Assembly (NCBI RefSeq): GCF_001712795.1
Contig: NZ_KV757575.1
Span: 1-34,632, forward strand
Direction of reading: 5' to 3'
Origin: Nostoc sp. KVJ20
GTDB taxonomy: Bacteria; Cyanobacteriota; Cyanobacteriia; Cyanobacteriales; Nostocaceae
DNA length: 34,632 nt
Shown here: piece after piece, positions 26,801 through 34,271 of the stretch
Layout of the letters: every line of letters starts with the position of its first letter
Numbering within the stretch: the first letter of the stretch is position 1
The notes under the pieces: model-generated
Databases searched by the model: none
The model's input: only the letters and a program-made list of their open reading frames with translations
Told to the model about the DNA's origin: nothing
Made by a program: the position numbers and the translations under genes

Positions 26801-27066
26801 AAGCACTGAAAACATTGGGAGATTCGCCTTTAAAGTTACCACCAATTTTGGTACTTAATCAGCGATTAAATAGCCCAGAAACAAGTTTACAGCCTGGGGT
26901 AGCTTATAAGGCAATTGACAAGCAGAAGAAGAATGGTTTGGAATCTATAGAAACTGTTGTTGGTGCGATCGCTACCCAAATATTACCGCGATCAATCTCA
27001 ATGGAAGACCTATTAAACCAGATCAATCAGACTTTAGCTGTCAATGGTTACAATGGCAAATGTTAA
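23821..27066 (+). CDS. Hybrid histidine kinase with CBS-like sensor and degenerate receivers, divergent from kaiA
   Basis: Counted from ATG 23821 the product has about 1081 residues. Residues about 1-150 resemble a CBS-type pair (SLAVVLEIFEQEQCDRLVVVN, then GLLYSARL). A PAS-like segment probably follows (RLPWPLMLQTGNGQVIARNPAWWQQLG). The HisKA box has His360 in ISHELKTPL, and the HATPase has SNAFKF, DTGIGIP and GTGLGL. Three receiver-like domains follow. The first has Asn688 (FLNPL) where the phospho-acceptor Asp belongs and lacks the acidic pair. The second keeps an Asp (ILLD, about 822) but lacks much else. The third has no acceptor. The kinase core seems active, so phosphate may pass to another protein. 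Its place beside kaiA suggests a clock-related role, and a similar gene lies beside kaiA in Anabaena. Confidence 0.88.
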   Translation: MLMLDYPLYDFQATVPSCPQTSSLAVVLEIFEQEQCDRLVVVNQQQCPIGLLYSARLIPKLLTHRDDKNLNFNQSLSTWGQGLIEPIQTILASERVEQLSLHLCDPQAEKHQNLDWALIDSEGRYLGLLDSSRLLRSLAQERMAGLQSSTAQRSSYDAGRQTPNEPKSLGHQPLVQLLERLPWPLMLQTGNGQVIARNPAWWQQLGTLKDPEGVRQQVEAILVPNSSEKSEYVTQRAVKVHPNGRENEYGDEQELTQQEASSDAVYSRCYLDSQVGTCTCVVEVQNGQERIWQFAKIPLDSPEFKVMSAEEEVALSTDLWLVLATDVTEQQQLCKELAAKNADLIQLNRLKDEFLACISHELKTPLTAVLGLSRLLVDQQLGELNERQARYAGLIHQSGRHLMSVVNDILDLTRMETGQMDLTLTPVKIRAVCDRALSEAKAIHTQTTKTTSASPPPNARSSAPQFCLSIELGLDQMVADELRLRQMLVHLLSNAFKFTEISGEIGLRVSRWEGWIAFTVWDTGIGIPEHQQHLIFQKFQQLENPLTRQFEGTGLGLVLTRALARLHGGDVSFLSREGKGSQFTLLLPPSPPKTGFSEPEMGIGEDEETRYQQIREIPAPARQQVSTSTQHHPASSQRLVLVVEAVARYIEDLTEQLKGLGYRVVIARSGTEAVEKARRLQPIAIFLNPLLPLLSGWDVLTLLKSDTATRHISVIVTATGAEKEQAFANRADGFLSLPVEHQVLTPVLEKLCTVQAVPQQGLNNSASIPTKTPLRILRLVNPQLESVNPHPSLREHRVIEVDDLDQAELLARVWQFDVILLDVESTTAQIYLQQLIQHSRLAAIPLVTCDVATTLIASKIPGLSVFPYLTPFTRENSSRTEKTDALLSVLQIASGICCPPNILVVDLTMLRDFPQVRRKPAKGYRTEKNCSISSETAERGSEWFQALIQYLQTAGFKAAMSPCWAEVLQQIRHQSVDLLLICLGESAIHKDVLKALKTLGDSPLKLPPILVLNQRLNSPETSLQPGVAYKAIDKQKKNGLESIETVVGAIATQILPRSISMEDLLNQINQTLAVNGYNGKC

Positions 27067-27161
27067 TGGGAATGGGGAATGGGGAATAGGGAATGGGCAA
27101 TAGGGAAGATGAGGAGAATAGCCATACCCAATGCCCAATGCCCAATTCCCCATGCCCAATT
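27065..27161. repeat. STRR arrays in inverted orientation between convergent genes
   Basis: GGGAATG and GGGAATA heptamers (27068-27105) are followed by CCCAATG and CCCAATT heptamers (27127-27161), so the two halves can fold as one hairpin. It lies exactly between the stops of the kinase and glycosyltransferase genes and may serve as a bidirectional terminator. Confidence 0.85.
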
Positions 27162-29070
27162 ATGATATATCTATTTTTTCATTTTTCTTTTTCTTAAAAG
27201 GAATTCTAACCAAGTTATAAGCACCCTTGGTCGATAAACTCTTATAATCATCTGGCTGTAAGTCCATTTGTAAAAACTTTTTCTGTTCAGCCAACAGCAG
27301 GAGCGAGGGAGGTTGTAGTCCCTTTGCAGCCTGGTTTTGAATGTGTTCTGTAGCTTCTTGAGGAAATCTTAAATAATTGATGCGGATGTTGCTGTAAAAT
27401 ACCACACTAGGCTTTTTGAAGCCAAGCATGATCAATTCTTCATTCGGTTGTTTTGCTTCTAGAATGACGGCAGACAACTCCCTTAAGGGTAATTGACGTT
27501 CTCGATCAATAAAGAAGGAAGCAGGTGTTAGAACAAAAATCAAAAACGCCACAAACCCCAGCAAGTTAATACTGATAATGTACTTCCAGCGGCGACTCAA
27601 TAGTAACCCTGCAACTACAACGGCACAAACAAGCCAAATTACACCAGCGATTACTGGTAAACCAGATTGTTTAATTAGTTCGTGGAAGTTGGTTATAGCT
27701 GGATCGCTACCTAATATCTGAGTTATGTTAAACAGTGCTGTTGACAGAACTGATAAAAATATTACATTCACCCAACCACTCACTCGCAGAAAAGAGGTGG
27801 AAATAGGAGGAGTGGGAGAGGAAGAAACAGAATTTGTTTGCCGTGTATCAGTATATTGGAAAAGGTCGCTCCATAAAAGGGCTACCAAGATTGCTGCTGC
27901 TGGCATTAAAGGCAATACGTAGCTAGGAAGTTTGGTGACAGCAATGCTGAAAAAGCTAAAGATGCCAGCAAACCAGAACCACGCAAATAAACCAAATTGC
28001 TGAAAACGTTCTTGGGAACTCCAATGCGATCGCTGCCAAAACTTTAGTCTTACTATAGAGGCTGGTAAATACACGGAGTATGGTGCAAAGCCCAACAGCA
28101 CCACTAAGAAGTAAAAATACCAAGGTGCTGAGTGACCATTAACTACTTCTGTAAAGCGTTCTAGGTTGTGATAACCAAAAAAGGCATTAATAAAATTCCA
28201 GCCATTGCGCCAAATTACTAAAGCATACCAGGGCACTGACAAACCGATAATTATCAGTATACCTACGAGGACGCGCATTTCCCGCAACACCTCTAGGAAC
28301 TTTCCTACATACAGCAAAAAGGCGACAACAATTAGCCCAGGCAAAACAATCCCCACTGGCCCTTTAGTTAAAATTGCGCCAGCAATCAGTACATAAAAAG
28401 CTAAGTACCACTTATTAGGGAATAGGGAGGTCGCTTCGCTCCGAGATTGGGAAAAGTTCTCCCCAGTCCCCAGTCCCAAGTCCCCAGTCCCTCCCTTCCC
28501 CGCATACCCTAGAAAGAAACATAACAAAGCTGATGCCATGCATCCGGTGAGCAGCATATCAGAGACGCCGATTCTCGCCCAAATAATAGTTTCGCCATTG
28601 AGCGCCATAAGCGCTGCGGCCATGAAAGATGTTGAGTAGCGGCGAGTAGGACGTGAAACTTGTTCTAATTCGTCTTGTTTACCTAAGTACCAGTGTACGG
28701 TGTAAAAAGCCAAACAAACTAAGCCGAAAGCTGCGATCGCAGAAGGGAGACGTACTGCCCACTCGTTCACTCCAATTATGTGATATGCGATCGCTTGACA
28801 CCAGTAAATTAAAGCCGGTTTATCGAAACGAGTTTCACCATTGAAAAATGGGGTAATCCAATCACCTGTGAGGAACATCTGGCGGGAAGCTTCGGCAAAC
28901 AACGGCTCTGTCTCATCAATCAAGCCAATATTGCCCAAATTCCACCCAAAAGCTATCCAGCCAATCACTATCAACCACAAAATCGACACAGTTAAACCAA
29001 GGGCTGGATTCTTTCCTATTTTGTTGAACCACTGATCAACAGTGCGATTAACACTCAGTTTCATTCTCAT
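27160..29070 (-). CDS. Family 39 membrane glycosyltransferase (ArnT/PMT-like)
   Basis: The 636-residue product starts with a TM segment followed by the acidic catalytic loop GLIDETEPLFAEASRQM, the family signature that activates lipid-linked sugar transfer. About ten further TM helices follow, and a C-terminal periplasmic domain with GFKKPSVVFYSNI and the ELIMLG strand. Family members transfer sugars from polyprenyl phosphates to lipid A, proteins or other envelope acceptors; the acceptor here is unknown. Residues about 190-216 are a Gly/Ser-rich insert derived from repeats (28418-28507), placed between two TM segments. The insert keeps the frame and lies in a loop, so function may be retained. 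The gene has two nearby candidate starts, at M1 and M3. Confidence 0.9.
   Translation of the reverse strand: MRMKLSVNRTVDQWFNKIGKNPALGLTVSILWLIVIGWIAFGWNLGNIGLIDETEPLFAEASRQMFLTGDWITPFFNGETRFDKPALIYWCQAIAYHIIGVNEWAVRLPSAIAAFGLVCLAFYTVHWYLGKQDELEQVSRPTRRYSTSFMAAALMALNGETIIWARIGVSDMLLTGCMASALLCFFLGYAGKGGTGDLGLGTGENFSQSRSEATSLFPNKWYLAFYVLIAGAILTKGPVGIVLPGLIVVAFLLYVGKFLEVLREMRVLVGILIIIGLSVPWYALVIWRNGWNFINAFFGYHNLERFTEVVNGHSAPWYFYFLVVLLGFAPYSVYLPASIVRLKFWQRSHWSSQERFQQFGLFAWFWFAGIFSFFSIAVTKLPSYVLPLMPAAAILVALLWSDLFQYTDTRQTNSVSSSPTPPISTSFLRVSGWVNVIFLSVLSTALFNITQILGSDPAITNFHELIKQSGLPVIAGVIWLVCAVVVAGLLLSRRWKYIISINLLGFVAFLIFVLTPASFFIDRERQLPLRELSAVILEAKQPNEELIMLGFKKPSVVFYSNIRINYLRFPQEATEHIQNQAAKGLQPPSLLLLAEQKKFLQMDLQPDDYKSLSTKGAYNLVRIPFKKKKNEKIDIS
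28418..28507. repeat. STRR insert inside the glycosyltransferase coding sequence
   Basis: CCCCAGT and CCCAAGT heptamers (about 28461-28495) and an adjoining repeat-like GTCGCTTCGCTCCGAG segment lie within the gene. They encode a glycine-rich stretch on the minus strand (GKGGTGDLGLGTG then SQSRSEATS). Their total length preserves the reading frame. Confidence 0.8.
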
Positions 29071-29219
29071 TTAGTCAATAGTCAACAATCACTAATCAAT
29101 AGTCGTTGGTTATCTATATTTTGTTCTTCTTCAACAAAACAAGTGTTAAATACTGAGTTATAAACTTAAAATTTAACATTTTTACTACTTAGCACTGGCG
29201 CAACGCGCCGCTACCGCAT

Positions 29220-29846
29220 TTATTGACTCAGCACTAGTTGCCATTCTCTGTTTTGAGAATTCCATTTAGGTAATTGAGTTTCGCCGACAACATAAGGGCC
29301 CCAGTAACGACGGGAACCATCTTGTGCAAAAGCAACTAAAATATCTCCTTTCTCCAGCTTTAAATTATTCTGAGGTAAGGATAGAACCAATCCCTTCTCA
29401 CTACCTTCTTGGGGAGCAAAATCCCAATGTGCCGGTAGGTCATAGTTAGCTTGTTTACTACTAGATCCTTTTGCTACCGACTGTCGCGCCAGTAGAGCCA
29501 GCCGTACAGGCTGATTTGTTTGATTGCTCATCCGCAAAGTCCCTTGATCTTTGGCAATGCTTGCTGATTTATCACGCTCTGCCAAGACAGGATAAGTATT
29601 CTCTTTACTACTTTGTTCTACCTGATTGGTTGGAGTAGTTGCTGGAGTAGATAAATTAGCGGAAAGACTTTTTTCAGGTGAAACAGAAGTTGCTTCCCAC
29701 TCTCGAGTTTCATCTGGCAGTTGTGAAGATGTATCTGGGTTTGTAGACTCAAAGGATATGCTAACTCCAAAGTATCCCACCAGAGCAACAAGCAGTCCCA
29801 AGCAAGAAGCGGTAACACCGACGTTACGATATACTGAGGATTTCAT
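29220..29846 (-). CDS. Membrane-anchored protein of unknown function
   Basis: The 208-residue product has one N-terminal hydrophobic segment (about 8-30, VTASCLGLLVALVGYFGV), either a signal peptide or anchor. A Ser/Thr/Pro-rich stretch to about 105 follows, then a globular C-terminal part with LRMSNQTNQPVRLALLA, AHWDFAPQEGS and ILVAFAQDGSRRYWGPYVVGE. The latter part looks beta-rich and was not matched to a known domain. It lies 149 bp upstream of the glycosyltransferase on the same strand and could be part of the same unit, possibly in envelope biogenesis; this is inference from proximity only. Confidence 0.78.
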   Translation of the reverse strand: MKSSVYRNVGVTASCLGLLVALVGYFGVSISFESTNPDTSSQLPDETREWEATSVSPEKSLSANLSTPATTPTNQVEQSSKENTYPVLAERDKSASIAKDQGTLRMSNQTNQPVRLALLARQSVAKGSSSKQANYDLPAHWDFAPQEGSEKGLVLSLPQNNLKLEKGDILVAFAQDGSRRYWGPYVVGETQLPKWNSQNREWQLVLSQ

Positions 29847-30256
29847 ATTGATAGTTATTAGAAATAAATATTTTGTCTAGGCTTGACCAAATACTAGCCT
29901 ATTATCACAAAAGCTAATCACAGAAAGTAGCTTATTATAGACTTTCTTAAAATTAGGCAAGCAAATGTATTATAAACATCATTGTGAATATAAAATATGT
30001 AGAGCAAATAATTTCCTTGATGTTTGACAAACAAGGATTACAGACACTATTTGCTTTGTATATTCACTGTAGGCTTGGATAAAAATAATGAAATTTGATA
30101 CCGAGCCAGCCCATAATATGTACAAATTTAAATCAATACTGGAAGCCCAGTAGATATTTATAATATTAACAAACAAGCTTATGCTAAAACCAATACCCTC
30201 CTTAATATAGAAGAGATATTTCAAGATATCTTGACTTTTCCCCAGAAGTCCTTTTC
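29847..30256. other. Gene-free AT-rich intergenic region
   Basis: I see no convincing gene in this divergent spacer. A nested inverted repeat lies at 30003-30055: AGCAAATA with TATTTGCT outside, and CCTTG with CAAGG inside. It could be a weak structured element. An 81-codon minus-strand frame here has no coding character. Confidence 0.5.
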
Positions 30257-30589
30257 ATGCAAAACACTCGTCTGAATAACTTGTTAGATGCCATTGCTAC
30301 ACGCTTGGGGCAATGGTTTTTAAATCCTTGGCGGCGGCTATCGTTACTAATAATTAGTTTTTTGTTCGGTTTTTTTCTGGGAAACGCGGTTTCCACCACA
30401 GCTGGACAACAGGGTGTATTAGACATTGTGGTAGCTGCTTTTTTAGTACTATTGACGGAAATTACTAGTAGGATATTTTACAGTCAGAGTTTTTTCGCCA
30501 AGCGATCGCTCTTGGTAGAATCACTAAATCTCCTTAAAGTTGGTTTCATGTACAGCCTGTTTCTCGAAGCCTTTAAGCTGGGATCGTAG
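30257..30589 (+). CDS. Ycf20 family protein (DUF565)
   Basis: The 110-residue product shows the Ycf20 pattern: an N-terminal TRLNNLLDAIATRLGQWFLNPWRRLSLL block, a first TM segment (about 28-45) with GFFLGNAVSTTAGQQ, a second (about 53-68) and a conserved LNLLKVGFMYSLFLEAFKLGS end. Ycf20 is conserved in cyanobacteria, algal plastids and plant nuclear genomes; the plant homologue affects non-photochemical quenching. The molecular function is unknown. The stop is only 8 bp before the glycerate kinase start, so the two genes are probably co-transcribed. Confidence 0.92.
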   Translation: MQNTRLNNLLDAIATRLGQWFLNPWRRLSLLIISFLFGFFLGNAVSTTAGQQGVLDIVVAAFLVLLTEITSRIFYSQSFFAKRSLLVESLNLLKVGFMYSLFLEAFKLGS

Positions 30590-30597
30590 GATGGGGG

Positions 30598-31605
30598 ATG
30601 AAAGAGATGGGGAAGCAGGAAGCAAGAGAAGCGGCGTTAGCAGATAAGTCAAGGGCTAAAGCTTTTGGGATCACGCCGGAAAATGTAGATGAAGTGATCG
30701 AAAGGCGATCGCATTTACTAAAATCTGTTTTACCAGCTTTTAACGAATTCTGCGAAACTAGCCTGAAAATCGAACCCAAGAAAATGTTACAGGTATTGTG
30801 GGACTTGTGGCTACCTTTGGGGATCAAATTAGCATCGCAGCGCCAACAGTTAAAACGCCCTCTGATTCAGGGAATTTTGGGAGGCCAAGGCACTGGTAAA
30901 ACCACAACGTGCAAAATTCTCAGCTTGATTCTCGATCAGTTGGGATATCGGACTGTGAGTTTATCTTTGGATGACTTATATAAAACTTACAGCGATCGCT
31001 TACTCTTAACACAGCAAGATCCCCGCTTAATTTGGCGAGGGCCACCAGGAACCCACGATGTAGATTTAGGTTTAAATGTACTAGATCAAATCCGCCAGTT
31101 GCAAAGTCCAGTGATGGTTCCGCGCTTTGATAAATCTGCTTTTGGAGGTGCTGGCGATCGCACTAATCCAGAAATCGTCACAAACATAGATATTGTACTA
31201 TTTGAAGGCTGGTTTGTGGGTGTGCGACCAATTAACGCAGATGTATTTGATACTGCACCGCCGCCAATTCTCACAGATGAAGATAGAGCATTTGCTCGTG
31301 ATATAAATCTTCGCCTCCAAGATTATCTACCACTCTGGGAGCGATTAGACAGTTTGATTGTGCTATATCCCACCGATTATCGCTGTTCTTTGGAGTGGCG
31401 CAAACAGGCGGAACAGCAGATGATTGCTGCGGGTAAATCGGGAATGAGCAATGCAGAGATAGAGAAATTTGTCAATTATTTTTGGCGATCGCTCCACCCG
31501 GAATTATTCATCAAACCGTTGGTAAAAGATGCAACAGCAGTTGATCTAGTGATTGAGATTCATGCTGATCATAGCTTTGGTGAAGTTTATTGCGATCGCA
31601 CTTAG
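30598..31605 (+). CDS. D-glycerate 3-kinase (GLYK type)
   Basis: The 335-residue product is a P-loop kinase: the Walker A is GGQGTGKTT (from residue 95), then SLSLDDLYKTYSDRLLL, the substrate-region GPPGTHDVDLG, a VPRFDKSAFGGAGDR block and the Walker-B-like IVLFEGWFVG. This set matches the plant and cyanobacterial glycerate kinase that converts D-glycerate to 3-phosphoglycerate, the last step of photorespiratory carbon recovery. It is distantly related to phosphoribulokinase and uridine kinase. The GTG-free start at ATG 30598 follows a GGATGGGGG sequence; a second methionine at residue 4 is an alternative. It directly follows ycf20. Confidence 0.92.
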   Translation: MKEMGKQEAREAALADKSRAKAFGITPENVDEVIERRSHLLKSVLPAFNEFCETSLKIEPKKMLQVLWDLWLPLGIKLASQRQQLKRPLIQGILGGQGTGKTTTCKILSLILDQLGYRTVSLSLDDLYKTYSDRLLLTQQDPRLIWRGPPGTHDVDLGLNVLDQIRQLQSPVMVPRFDKSAFGGAGDRTNPEIVTNIDIVLFEGWFVGVRPINADVFDTAPPPILTDEDRAFARDINLRLQDYLPLWERLDSLIVLYPTDYRCSLEWRKQAEQQMIAAGKSGMSNAEIEKFVNYFWRSLHPELFIKPLVKDATAVDLVIEIHADHSFGEVYCDRT

Positions 31606-31684
31606 GGCGTTAGTTCTCTGGCAAATCAGGTAAAAACACTATAATTTGCTTAAAGCGTGATTTATCCTACTCCTTAGACCGAAA

Positions 31685-32755
31685 ATGCCAGAGGTATCGT
31701 TAAAGCTTTTCTTTTCTTACTCTCACAAAGACGAAACTCTACGGGATGAACTAGCTAAACACCTGAGCATATTAGAACGGCAAAGTGTGATTTCAAGCTG
31801 GTGCGATCGCAGGATACTACCTGGAGAGGAGTGGGATTACCAAATTAATGATAATCTGAACACCGCCGACATCATTCTGTTGCTCATCAGTTCAGATTTT
31901 CTTTTTTCTAAATATTGCTGGGATGTCGAAGTTAAAAAGGCGATAGAACGTCACCATACTGGAGAGGCTTGTGTTATCCCGGTTATTCTGCGAAGCGTTG
32001 ATTGGAGTGGCGCACCATTTGCAAAACTTCAAGCTTTGCCTAAGAATGCTGAACCTGTAGTATCAAGGCATTGGCACAATCAAGATGAAGCCTTCACAGA
32101 TGTAGCTAAAGGGATTCGGACGGCTGCTGAGAAGCTAAAGAAAGAACGACCACGGGAACAAGAACAAGCAAATATATTGGGACAACAGACATCCAATCGC
32201 ATACTCAAAGAAAAAATCGAGAGGCGGCAACAAAAACCGCAATCTACTCAAACAACCACCGCAAAACTAACACAGGAAACTGATGACCTTTCCTCTGAGA
32301 AGAGTGTAGACTATACGCGATTGCGCGATTTACTTAAAGCAGGGAATTGGAAAGAAGCAGATCAAGAAACTCTGGCTGTTATGCTCAAAGCCACTGGCAG
32401 AGAACAAGAAGGCTGGCTTAATTCTGAATCTATTAATAACTTTCCTTGCACCGACTTACGTACCATTGACCAACTGTGGGTAAAATACAGCAATGGGCAC
32501 TTTGGGTTTAGTGTGCAAAAGCAGATTTGGGAAAGCGTTGGAAAAGACTACGAAAAGTTTGGCGATCGCGTCGGATGGCGAAAACGAACGTTTTTTAATA
32601 AAAACTGGCTATCTTACTCATACCTGACCTTCACAACAAACTCTCCCCAGGGACATATGCCCGCAGGCGGAGGCGCCGCATGGCGTTGGGGCGCGGCTGG
32701 GATGGAGTCGGCGCCGCATCAGTTTGTATGTCTTTTTTGGCGTCGAGACTTGTAA
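31685..32755 (+). CDS. TIR domain - GUN4 domain fusion protein
   Basis: The 356-residue product starts with a bacterial TIR domain (about 1-140): LFFSYSHKDETLRDELAKHL, the ILLLISSDFLFSKYCWDVEVKKAI segment with Glu82 in the position of the NADase glutamate, and a VIPVILR strand. A charged Gln-rich, probably coiled linker (about 150-205) leads to a GUN4 domain from about residue 208 (VDYTRLRDLLKAGNWKEADQ, FPCTDLRTIDQLWVKYSNGHFGFSVQKQIW, RVGWR and SPQGHMP). GUN4 binds porphyrins, notably Mg-protoporphyrin, and regulates Mg-chelatase. TIR domains degrade or signal through NAD in defence and death pathways. The fusion suggests a tetrapyrrole-gated TIR effector (inference). The last 30 residues (AGGGAAWRWGAAG) are unusually Gly/Ala/Trp-rich and may be altered. 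Confidence 0.92.
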   Translation: MPEVSLKLFFSYSHKDETLRDELAKHLSILERQSVISSWCDRRILPGEEWDYQINDNLNTADIILLLISSDFLFSKYCWDVEVKKAIERHHTGEACVIPVILRSVDWSGAPFAKLQALPKNAEPVVSRHWHNQDEAFTDVAKGIRTAAEKLKKERPREQEQANILGQQTSNRILKEKIERRQQKPQSTQTTTAKLTQETDDLSSEKSVDYTRLRDLLKAGNWKEADQETLAVMLKATGREQEGWLNSESINNFPCTDLRTIDQLWVKYSNGHFGFSVQKQIWESVGKDYEKFGDRVGWRKRTFFNKNWLSYSYLTFTTNSPQGHMPAGGGAAWRWGAAGMESAPHQFVCLFWRRDL

Positions 32756-32911
32756 ATTTTAACATATAAGGTTTACAGGAATTTGTGAAGATTCACAAAC
32801 AAGTAATTTTGCACGAAGTATTGCGGTTTCTACGTTTCCGTTACCTGGTACTGGGCAGAAAAAAATTCTTCTTGTTGTGCTTGTAGTACAATGCAAGCTT
32901 TTTGACTGTCA

Positions 32912-33015
32912 TATAGTAATCCTAAATGAGTTGTGAAAATGCGCGATGTCCAGATACCCGACTTCTTCGAGAAGTCGGGTATATAATTTTTCACGAATGA
33001 TTTAGGATTGCTATA
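32912..33015. mobile_element. MITE-like element with inverted ends and a central hairpin
   Basis: The left end TATAGTAATCCTAAAT and the right end, the complement of TATAGCAATCCTAAAT, bound a 104-bp element. The similarity continues inward (GTTGTGAAAA against TCGTGAAAAA). The centre is a perfect stem, ATACCCGACTTC (32954-32965) with GAAGTCGGGTAT (32971-32982). It has no ORF. The gene-free interval 32756-33111 shows nothing else of note. Confidence 0.75.
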
Positions 33016-33111
33016 GCAATTAGTTAAAGATAAATTTGCTTGCTACTTTTTCTATTTCTTGGTTACTTGCTTCCCATTCATCCCAAGGTAGTCTTATTAA
33101 GAAATTCCCTT

Positions 33112-33747
33112 TTAAAGCTGACAAATTGCTTTTAAAACTTGTAGCAACTGACTTGAACGCTCTCTTTCCATTAAATTTAATTCTGGCAACAGATAATAAA
33201 TCGGGGGATTTCCTTGTTCAATATAGACAAACTGATAACTTCTACCATTAGTCGTTACTCCCCAAACTGATTTTTGATTATCTAAATTTTTATAAGAGTA
33301 TGTGAGTAGTTGAGGTAAACCTGTTGATATATCAATCTGACTATTTTTAGATTCAATTAACAGTACCCAAAAATATCTTTGAAATTTTGTATGTTTAGCT
33401 TTACTAATAACTAAAACATCGAATCTTCCTTTAATTTTGATATCTTCGTCTTCAACTTCAATATCAGCAATATTCTCTTCCAAAACAATCTCTATAGGAT
33501 AGCGATAAAAACCAGCTAATCTTAGTAAAGGCGCAACTGCAAGAAACTTTACCTGACCTTCAGAAACTTTACCTGCTGTCAGGTATCTATCAAAGTCCTG
33601 CTGAATTTGTTTGAGTTCCTGCTGTTCTGCTTCCGTGAGAGGTTCCAGAGATAAGTAGTTAGAAAATGAGTCATTGTAATGTTTTTCAAAGCCAAATAGA
33701 CGCTGAACTTCTTCTAAAGATAAATTACGAGCGTTGAGAATTGCCAT
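33112..33747 (-). CDS. PD-(D/E)XK nuclease-like protein of the HsdR-N/DUF type
   Basis: From ATG 33747 the product has 211 residues. An N-terminal helical part (LSLEEVQRLFGFEKHYNDSF, then LTEAEQQELKQIQQDFDRYL) precedes the core. There VKFLAVAPLLRLAGFYRYPIEIVLEENIADIEVE leads to GRFDVLVI and LLIESKN, which supply the D and the E-x-K of a restriction-endonuclease-like fold. A strand ends WGVTTNGRSYQFVYI. Such stand-alone proteins are common in cyanobacteria and resemble the N-terminal nuclease domain of type I restriction subunits, but no methylase or specificity subunit is adjacent. The longer frame from 33777 adds ten residues that do not look conserved. Confidence 0.82.
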   Translation of the reverse strand: MAILNARNLSLEEVQRLFGFEKHYNDSFSNYLSLEPLTEAEQQELKQIQQDFDRYLTAGKVSEGQVKFLAVAPLLRLAGFYRYPIEIVLEENIADIEVEDEDIKIKGRFDVLVISKAKHTKFQRYFWVLLIESKNSQIDISTGLPQLLTYSYKNLDNQKSVWGVTTNGRSYQFVYIEQGNPPIYYLLPELNLMERERSSQLLQVLKAICQL

Positions 33748-33854
33748 ATATTTTTGCTTAATTAAAGTGCAACCCAATCCAAATTACCTATATAAAACCT
33801 ATTTTAACGAATATTAAACCACAGCAAAATCTGTTCTATCATTATGGAATAAGT

Positions 33855-33994
33855 TTAATACCAATTTAATGTGAAGTTGCACATATCTTGATCCCCCTAA
33901 ATCCCCCTAAAAAAGGGGCACTTTGAATTCCCCCCTTTATAAGGGGGGCTAGGGGGGATCGAATTCTATGCAGCTTCATAAAGAATTGGTATAA
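33855..33994. mobile_element. MITE-like element with nested inverted repeats upstream of hicB
   Basis: The left end, near TAATACCAATTTAATGTGAA, and the complement of the right end, TTATACCAATTCTTTATGAA, are similar inverted termini. Inside, GATCCCCCTAAATCCCCC and the GGGGGGCTAGGGGGGATC arm form a second inverted repeat around a gene-free centre. The element ends about 37 bp before the hicB start and may have brought in or displaced its promoter. Confidence 0.65.
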
Positions 33995-34031
33995 GCTAAA
34001 AATTAGTAGCTTTCAAAAAAGGTGAAAATAT

Positions 34032-34271
34032 ATGAAAAACAACATTAAGCAAGCTTATAACTATACGGTTCTTCTGGAAAAAGAAAAAGATGGTGGTTAT
34101 CACGCTTTTTATCCTATTCTCAAAGGCTGCCATTCTCAAGGCGATACTTTTGAAGAAGCTATTGAGAATATTACAGAAGCTATTGAATTATATCTTGAAA
34201 GTTTAATTGCTGATAATCAACCTATCCCTAAAGAAGATTTAATTGTCAAGCCATTACGTATTTTAATATGA
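34032..34271 (+). CDS. hicB: HicB family antitoxin
   Basis: The 79-residue product has the partial RNase-H-like fold sequence of HicB: YTVLLEKEKDGGYHAFYPILKGCHSQGDTFEEAIENITEAIELYLESL, ending just after LIVKPLRI. HicB neutralises the dsRNA-binding-domain toxin HicA. This is the short form without an evident separate DNA-binding domain. The stop overlaps the ATG of hicA as ATGA, the coupled arrangement of HicBA loci. The toxin gene downstream is broken, so this antitoxin looks like an orphan. The upstream MITE-like element leaves little room for the original promoter. Confidence 0.9.
   Translation: MKNNIKQAYNYTVLLEKEKDGGYHAFYPILKGCHSQGDTFEEAIENITEAIELYLESLIADNQPIPKEDLIVKPLRILI

Noticed and set aside
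29979..30224. An 81-codon hydrophobic minus-strand ORF
   Set aside because: The apparent membrane segments come from AT-rich DNA. There is no ribosome binding site or recognisable family.
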